From Oasisia sp. SBJ-2009 (lineage: Eukaryota; Annelida; Polychaeta; Sabellida; Siboglinidae), in contig OZ024861.1 in NCBI GenBank assembly GCA_964017155.1, forward strand, positions 19,771,713 to 19,835,712: 64,000 nt of DNA, in the 5' to 3' direction. A program made the translations under genes and the position numbers. Below the pieces are notes generated by a model that saw only the letters and a program-made list of their open reading frames with translations, ran no database searches and was not told the origin of the DNA. Position 1 is the stretch's first letter, and each line of letters starts with the position of its first letter. This document shows, one piece after another, positions 51,201 through 59,412 of this stretch.

Positions 51201-54200
51201 AGTGGTGATAGTCGCACACACTATTGGCTCGTTGTGGATATTACTCCAGCCATCGAGAGCCATGCTGACAGTCGAATTGTGCAACTTTGCCCGGCAGTCA
51301 TCTTGTAGCGAGTCATGTACCTTTTCAATCATTTTGTCAGAAATGTCTTTTCGTGATGGAGGTTTGTACCCAGGTCGAAGCATATGAAGTAGTTTATGGA
51401 ACTCTTCATGATCAGCAGTACGGAAAGGAATGTTGTTGGCAAAGAAGAATCTGGCAACTTGAATATCTAGTTTTTCTTTCTCAGAGGAAGACGTTTTTTG
51501 TACATACGACTCAATCAGTCTCGGTCTCTTTCTCATCGGTGACTGCACTGGGTTGGATGACGGAGACGGCATGGCCACAGGTCGTGGCATTTCATCTGTC
51601 ACGTCTTCAGGTGTGTTTGCTTCTACATCTTCTAGTTGCAGTCTGCATATGTCCACGTGGCACTTCATCCTGGCAACAATTCCTTGGATGTCCTTGGAGC
51701 ATCTTTTACACTTTGCTCGGCAACCCGTTTTACCAATTTGTACAACTTTCTCAAAATAATTCCACACAGAATCTAGTTGACGTGGCATGGTGACACAACC
51801 AGTCAACTGCAATGTGAAATCGCAATGACCATCAGAATGTTCTGCCTATTAACTTACTAAGCCAGGTACCAGACTGCCCTGTGTTGTGCATTGCTGCCCT
51901 TATTTCCTGGCTTCTTACTAGGATTGGCAGTCCCTTCCCTCAAGAAATATGTGGCTTCCCTGTGACACCACATATCAATTGATTAAATCAAAGCATGCAA
52001 TTAGCTGCAGTCAGTTGGTCCCTGGCAGGTGACAGTACAGATAAAGCCCTCTTCCCAATCAGTCAAAGTCATGCCTCAGTAATCACATAGATCTATCACC
52101 TGCCTCTGTCACTTGCCTAACACAACATACTAAAGTCCAAGCATTATACACTAAGCAAATATTTAATTGTGCACAGCTGTAAACCCATGTGGACCTAGTA
52201 ATAACAAAAAGTCAGCTGTCTTACTGTTGAGGATTATTATTATAAATTTGCACAAATAAAGTGAGTAATCAGGTAAGTATAAATTTAAGATAATCTGAAA
52301 AAATCGAAAAAAATCAATATCTTGATTTTTTCATGTTGATTAATTAAATCAATGATTTAATCGATGATTTAATCAATTTGATTAAATCAATGCCAACCCT
52401 GAGAGGGGACACTCTCGGAATCGAAGACGGAAACCGACTTCCAGCACATTGCACACCCACTCGCTGCATCTCCTTCGTCTCCAGACACCGCAGAACAGGG
52501 ACAGTCGAGCTCCTACCTTCCTTGTAAGCAAAGGAGGTAACACGACCACCTGTTGTGTTATGTCTTGAGGGTAGAGGTTCGAAGGTTGTGTAATGATAGG
52601 TCTGACTGGTGTCTGAGTCTTGGAACACAGGTAGTCATGATCAGTGTCGTCGTCCTCCTCGTTGGCGAAAGGGACGTCCTGAACCACGTCCTCTGGTGGC
52701 CAGAAAGGGCTGCTGACGAGAGAACAACAGTGGCATAGCAGTCTGCCGTCGAGGCGCGGATCTAGCCGGTTCTGACCGATGTGGAGTACCGTAGCACGTG
52801 TTTTACCGACGATAAACGGTGCCGATCCCCTGTATAGTGCATAGTCTCGTTGCCGACTGGCCACTTTGTCCCGCAACTGTAGTTTTGTTGCGAGTTCATC
52901 GAATAGTGACGAAGCCCCAAATGGAGCCAGGCGAAGACGCTCTCGTTCCTCTTGAGACACAAGGGGAGAGACTCCTTGTAGTGCTTTATCCCTTTAATGC
53001 AGTAGTATGTTGTAGGCGATGGCGCAATCCAATGTAGCGCCATCGGACCAACTGACTGAGACAACTGTAGTGTTGCCTTAAGCTGTTCCAACAGTTGTTC
53101 TGTGGAAACACTTCCAATGCCCATGTGATCAATCAGTCCTTGTATGGACCGATTGAGGGCAGCTCCCGTCCAATCTTGGAAGGAGATACACAGCCGTCGG
53201 CGTATCATGGCTGCGAGGTCATGGAAATACTTCTCTGTACCGAGTCGTGCTCCCCCTCCCCACCTGCGACGTAGCTGTGTTCTGTTTGTTCGGCTATCGT
53301 CCCCGGATAACAGGAGACTCCAACTAGTTCTAGTAATGCCGGTTGAGACGCAAGTCGGGACGCAGATTGGCAGCTCGCAAGATGTAAGAACCGGGCTCCG
53401 GCTATGGAATCCGCCTGCAACGGGTTCTGATTGGTCTAACGGTTCATGAGCCGGTTTTTTGCCCTCCGGCATGAGTCCATTGACATAGACTGCCTCATAA
53501 GTGCTCGGATACCCTAGTAGGCAATCCAACTGGCGGGACATTTGTCCAGGCAGTTCCGTCAACTGTCCAGGTCGAGACTGGACCTCCGGGAGCACAGGGC
53601 CGATTGGTCGTGCTATTTACGACGTTAGGTACTGATCTCTGTTCGCGGAGAAGGTAGAGAATTTCCTGTAACATGGACTCACGGTTCTGGATTATCTCCG
53701 GGGATGGCACTGGAGAAAACCCCAGGAAGCTGCCGCTAGAAATGCTACAAGTCTCTAAGCGAGCCCGCTTGTCCTTATGGCTGTGTTCCTCTCTAAGTGC
53801 AGGCTTTAGCTTGGTGGATGTTTATCATACGCCTGAGTTTCTGAGACGGCGCTGCGTTTTCTGTTCAAACGGGCTTGGGACCATTCTACTATACCTGCCC
53901 AAACTACTTCTGTCCACAGTGAACAAGTGTCACACTTGTTGTGTATAGTACATCCATGACAAGAGCGACACTTGTTCGGATGGTTATTGCCGCCACACAT
54001 CAGTCTAGTACAGACAGGACATTTGCTTCGGTGGCGTGGTTGCGAGTGATCGGCCATGACAATTAGTTAAAATTGAAAGGGGCGAAGTCGAACAATGGTA
54101 GATAATAGAAAATTACAACTGAAAAGTGGTCTTAAAATAGTCCACTATTTAACAGAAGTGATAAGAAAAACGATACACCGTAACTCAGTTTAAATAAAAA

Positions 54201-57200
54201 TGTGATATCAGCTAAATAAACTGATAAAATACGAGCTACTCGAAGGCAAGACTTATACAATAGCGGCGCCAAGTAAGAAGAGAACAAGCCCAGTGATTGG
54301 ATAAGATAGTGGGAACTGTAGGGATAGATCATTTTTTCATTTCATTAATTATGGCGAGCAACTTGGGCGCGGCCAAGTCTATACACCTTGTGAAGTGACG
54401 GAGCCAGGCTAACTCTGTTAATTGTGCAGTCATTAAGCAATGTCTACAACTCCAATTAGGATATATAATGAATGACCGTTAATTTTTACTAGAATAGGTT
54501 TGACAATGTTTTCTAAAGACCCATTGGTTAAATGTGAATATTTACATGATTCAACAATGCCGTCAATTGAGATCAAACAAAATCAAGTAGGATGGATGAG
54601 TGAGACTAAGTTACCGCAAGTATGGCAGATAAGGTTAACAGAATATTTAATATGGCATTTGCAACGTTTTGTGATAGTTCCTGATATTAAAGATTGAATT
54701 AATCTCTCCACAATAATGTTGTCGACTGTGTACAATTTTAGTGGGCCTCCTGTAATGAAAGTATACACATTATTCCCACAAACAAAGTACCACTGGATAG
54801 AGCACATGTGTCGGTTTAATGTGAGTAGCTTGTATACATTTATACCTTTTTTTAATTTTGTACAAGTAGCAACAACAACTGTAAAAAACCATTGTGTCCC
54901 AAACAATTGAGTAAATAATATTTCACTGCATCCACACTCACCCCAAATACGCCAGTGTTATATCCCCCTCATATGATGTCTGGAAAGACAATTCAACTTA
55001 CGGTATAAAATGCAATATAATGTGCGTTAGTATCATTACACAGTTAGCAACATAACGTACATGGTCGACAACATTGAAACAAACAAAAACACTTCAAACA
55101 CCGACCACATTCTCATTTTTGACCCCATTTTGCTGGATTTGACCATATATTGTTTTGCTGGTTTTGGTTTGTTGAAGAAAACAGACATTATAAAATTTCT
55201 GCCAAAATCATAAACTTGAATATTATATGACCTAGACCGCTATTTTTCCATATGCAGAATAAGCTTGTGCGATACAATTTCCTTTGTTTGCTGTTTCTAC
55301 TTATAGCATGTGCTTATGTTTACAGCCAATCCCATACTGGCTCTACAAGTTGCATGGTCTAAACATCAGCTACAGCTGTGAGATATGTGGCAACTACACA
55401 TATCGTGGACCCAAGGCTTTCCAAAGACACTTCGCTGTGAGTCATCCTTTAGTACATACATGTATGTAATCCTTCACGACACCAAGCAAAACTATTATGA
55501 CAGTTCCATAATGTCACAAAATTTGGCATCAGACAAGTTAGTAAATATATTGTTCATGGCTCCAAGAATGGTTTATTGTAGTATGATTAACTTACTTTGG
55601 AGCTTTATGTCGTACTCGCTTCGACATAAAGCTCCAAAGTAAGTTAATCATACTACAATAAATCAGACAAGTTGTTTTTTATTTAAGAAACTGAGAATGT
55701 ATCTGAAAATGTCTATGATAAAACCTAATGCTTATGCAGGTTTTATGGTTTTGTGATTGCACATTTTATAAAATAAAATATAATTCTATAACACAGGGTA
55801 AATGTGGTTGATTGGGTAGATTCACTTCCCCTGCCCCAGGGAATATGTTATGATTGGAGAGCTACCCCTGCAGAGACGGGTGTAGATGGTGAGTGGAAGA
55901 GGGTCTTGCTGGTGACTGGTTAGTCTTTGCTGCATAGGGGAATGCCCTGAAGGGACACTCTGACCCTGCTTTGAGTTGACCGTGCTGTGAACTTGTTGTT
56001 GTGTGAACTTGTGGCTGTTGTATCTGGCATAAACATGCATACTGTTAAACACTATGCTTCCATTTATGGAAAACTAGTTATTGTGCTTCTGCAATAAATT
56101 GTTGGTAATACATTGTGCTTGACATTTTGTCTTGGCCTGCCATGCATGAATAAAATAGGGTGTCCACTGTCAAGTTCATAACATGCATTCAGTTTTTAAT
56201 AAATACACTCTTTATTGTATCTTTATTAGTGTGTCATCAATGTTGTACCGAGAAAATATGAAGGTAAATGCAACTGTGAATATTTTGGGATGGAACTGTT
56301 GAATTGTCTCCTTCACTAACACCATAAAACCATTAGCTTTGTTGGAATGATACGAACTAACTCTGCAAAGAAGAACGGAGGCACACTGACAATCACCTTT
56401 GGTGATCTGCTGGTTTTGTTGATTATTGTTGTTACAGCGTGTGTAGGAGATGGAGAAACTCAAAGTGAGGTCATTGTCTGTTTGCATTTATTTACTCAGT
56501 ACAATTGGTTTTATATTATGTAATACAATGATATTTTGATTATATAAATAATTGGGATAACTAACTCATAGAAGCACATTAGCATAACAACTCATCATTG
56601 ATGCCATTTCTCTAGGAATGGAGACATGCCCATGGAATGAGATGTCTTGGCATTCCTAATACTGCACACTTTGCCAATGTCACACTCATTGAAGATGCTA
56701 TTGCATGTAAGTGTTCACTGCATCCTTGATATCATTTTTATAGCTAATCATGGTCCATTAAAAAACACATATTGACCATACAATTTGCAGGTCTATTTCA
56801 CAAGATATTAATGGAAGGAACCCAACTTTTTTGGATTGAAAATAATGAAATTACAAAACATTTTTGTGCTAAGCATTTATGTGCAAAGCACAATAAATGT
56901 CATTTCTGAAATATGTTCTGAACATAGATGAAATAATAATAATATGCAACATATTCCTGTTAAATGACAGCCATAAATGTTTTTTCTCTCTTCAAAATGC
57001 CAACTTTTTGCCTGTTAGTAACATCTTGCTGCTCTTCCCGCTATTTGTAGTGATGACAATCACTAGATGAATATATTGTGTTCTGAGAAATAAGACATAT
57101 ATGGATATGTCATATATATCTGATCAAACAAAATGAATATGTTGCTGCCACTTTCTTTCATTTAGGATTGTTAAAACATGTACAGATAACTGGCATAACC

Positions 57201-59342
57201 GATCATCTTGCTTTGGTATGTTACAGTGTGGCAGAAGATCAAGTCGGGCAAAGAAAATGAAAGATGGAGAGCAGAAATGGAGGTAGGCTGAAATACTATA
57301 TTTCACAATTCTGGAATACTATTCCAAATGACCTGTAGATCAGCGTGCCATGATAACATTTTGAATGTGCTGCTGAATTATAAGAGGAATGTCACAATTA
57401 TATTGATCAACTGTGAAAGAAAGTGAAGTGTCTGGACCACCTAAAATGTCACCTTTCTGCCAAACACTCGTATTGGCAGATACATCTATTACTGCATGCA
57501 GTTGCTGGAATAAGCTTGAGTATAATAATAATTATTATATGGAGATGACAAATGTTTTGTATTTCAACACAGTTATTTTGAGCTGTTTATTATTATCTTA
57601 TTTAAAAAACTCAGAATTATTCCAATTAATTTATTCATGACACCTTTTGGGTCAATCACCAATAAAGGAACCGATTGATGTCACCAATTGTTTGCAAGCA
57701 GTAGAAAGTTATTGTTTGCAAAATATCTGTTTTAGATATCCAAATTACATAAGAATATTAAACACCAGAAAAATATTGAATATTTATATTGTTTAGGTAC
57801 TTTTTGGCTTAATTTCATTTAAATAGAGGGTACCTTAATATTGGTATCTTCCTAAATCAATACAGGGCAAGTCAACACAGGCCAAAGGTCCATCTGACTT
57901 GTGGCATTACTCTGTCGTTATCTCCCAAATCTCAGAAACCATTCAGGATCTATTTTTCTTTCTAATTTGGCATATATATATATGTATCTTAGGGCACTGC
58001 CATTATGCAGGAGTGAATGAATCATTCTAGAGGCCTACTAGGGCCCTCCAGGGTCCTAAAATTGGTAAATGTTCACAGTTTCCTTATGTTTTACACCCTT
58101 AAGTAACTTTTTCTCAAATTTTGCATAGATATATCTTAGATATATATCATAGCTAATACAGAAGAAATCTGATTGATTGTTTTATAGGTTTCCTCCAAAA
58201 AAACAGTATAATATAATCTCCACTAACCATGCCATCTTTTTACTCTCCTTATGACCCTTAATGATCTGTAACTACAATTCACACAAAATCACAATATCAT
58301 CCAAAGGACTCCAGGGCCTCTTGGCATATTTTATGGTAAGAATTTTGTTTCTAGCAAGAGCCATGATATTTTGAGACCTTTGGGCTGAAGGTCCAATGGA
58401 CTTTATAATTTCACTCTGTGTCTGCTATGCATCGTTAACCCATGTCTCAGAAACCATTCAGGATCTATTTAATTGAATTTTGCATAGACAAATTGTAGGG
58501 CACTGCCACTATGCAGGTGAAATTTAAATTTGAATGGATCGTACTAAAGGCCCTCCAGGGCCCCAAAATTGGTAAATATTCAGTTTACATTTTTAGTTCT
58601 TTGGGCCGAAGGTCCAATGGATTTATGGCATCATTTTGTGTCTGTCATGCACTGTGTGTCATTAGCTCCCACATCTCAGAAACCGTTGAGGATTGATTTG
58701 ATAATTCAGGCACTGCTATGGCATCACTCTGTATATGCCGTGCGCCATCTGTCGTTAGCTCCCATATATCACAACCTGTTCTGGATCTATTTTCTGATTT
58801 GGCATAGGCATATATTATGCACAAGACATTTTTTATTTGATTGGATCGTTCTAAAGGTGGTATAGGGCCTTCAATGGCTCAAAAACTGATACATTTTCAG
58901 TTTGACTATTTATTTCAAAAAGTGTGAATCCACTTTTTCTCAAATTTACTAGTACATAGCTGATGCTTATGTCAAACAACATCTTGATTAAAAAAATCAT
59001 ATTTACCCATTCCAAAGGACTTCATGGCATCTTGGCCCATGTTAAAGCAAAGTGCTCACATTATTTGCTATATTCATACACACTGCATTAGAACATATAA
59101 GAATGACCAAAACAAAATGAGTAAACACCTTTTACAAATTCACTCTACAATCATACCAATTTAAAGATAATGAAACGAAGAGGAAAATAAACACAACTTG
59201 CATTTAGAAAAATAATAGTTTTGAAGATAAAGAAAGAAAAAATACTTTATTAATTCCTGCAGGGAAATTGCATATAATTGCACACATACCAGAGTAAATA
59301 CCACAGTAAAAATCACACAAGATATAGATACAAACTTGTGCA

Positions 59343-59412
<70 letters not shown>

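Larger units (their letters stand above)
47990..54060 (-). mobile_element. DIRS-like retrotransposon, interrupted and truncated
   Basis: Antisense order from the right: a gag-like ORF region (54057 to 52402), a hAT transposon inserted at 49685-52401, reverse transcriptase (49642 to about 48850), an unassigned 0.5-kb interruption (about 48290-48780), and RNase H (48285 to about 47990). The RT and RNase H are of the DIRS/Ngaro type. The tyrosine recombinase expected further downstream is missing because the element ends at the R1 repeat. Its terminal repeats were not identified. Confidence 0.75.

Noticed and set aside
51287..51793. + strand 168-codon frame
   Set aside because: Shadow of the hAT transposase on the opposite strand.
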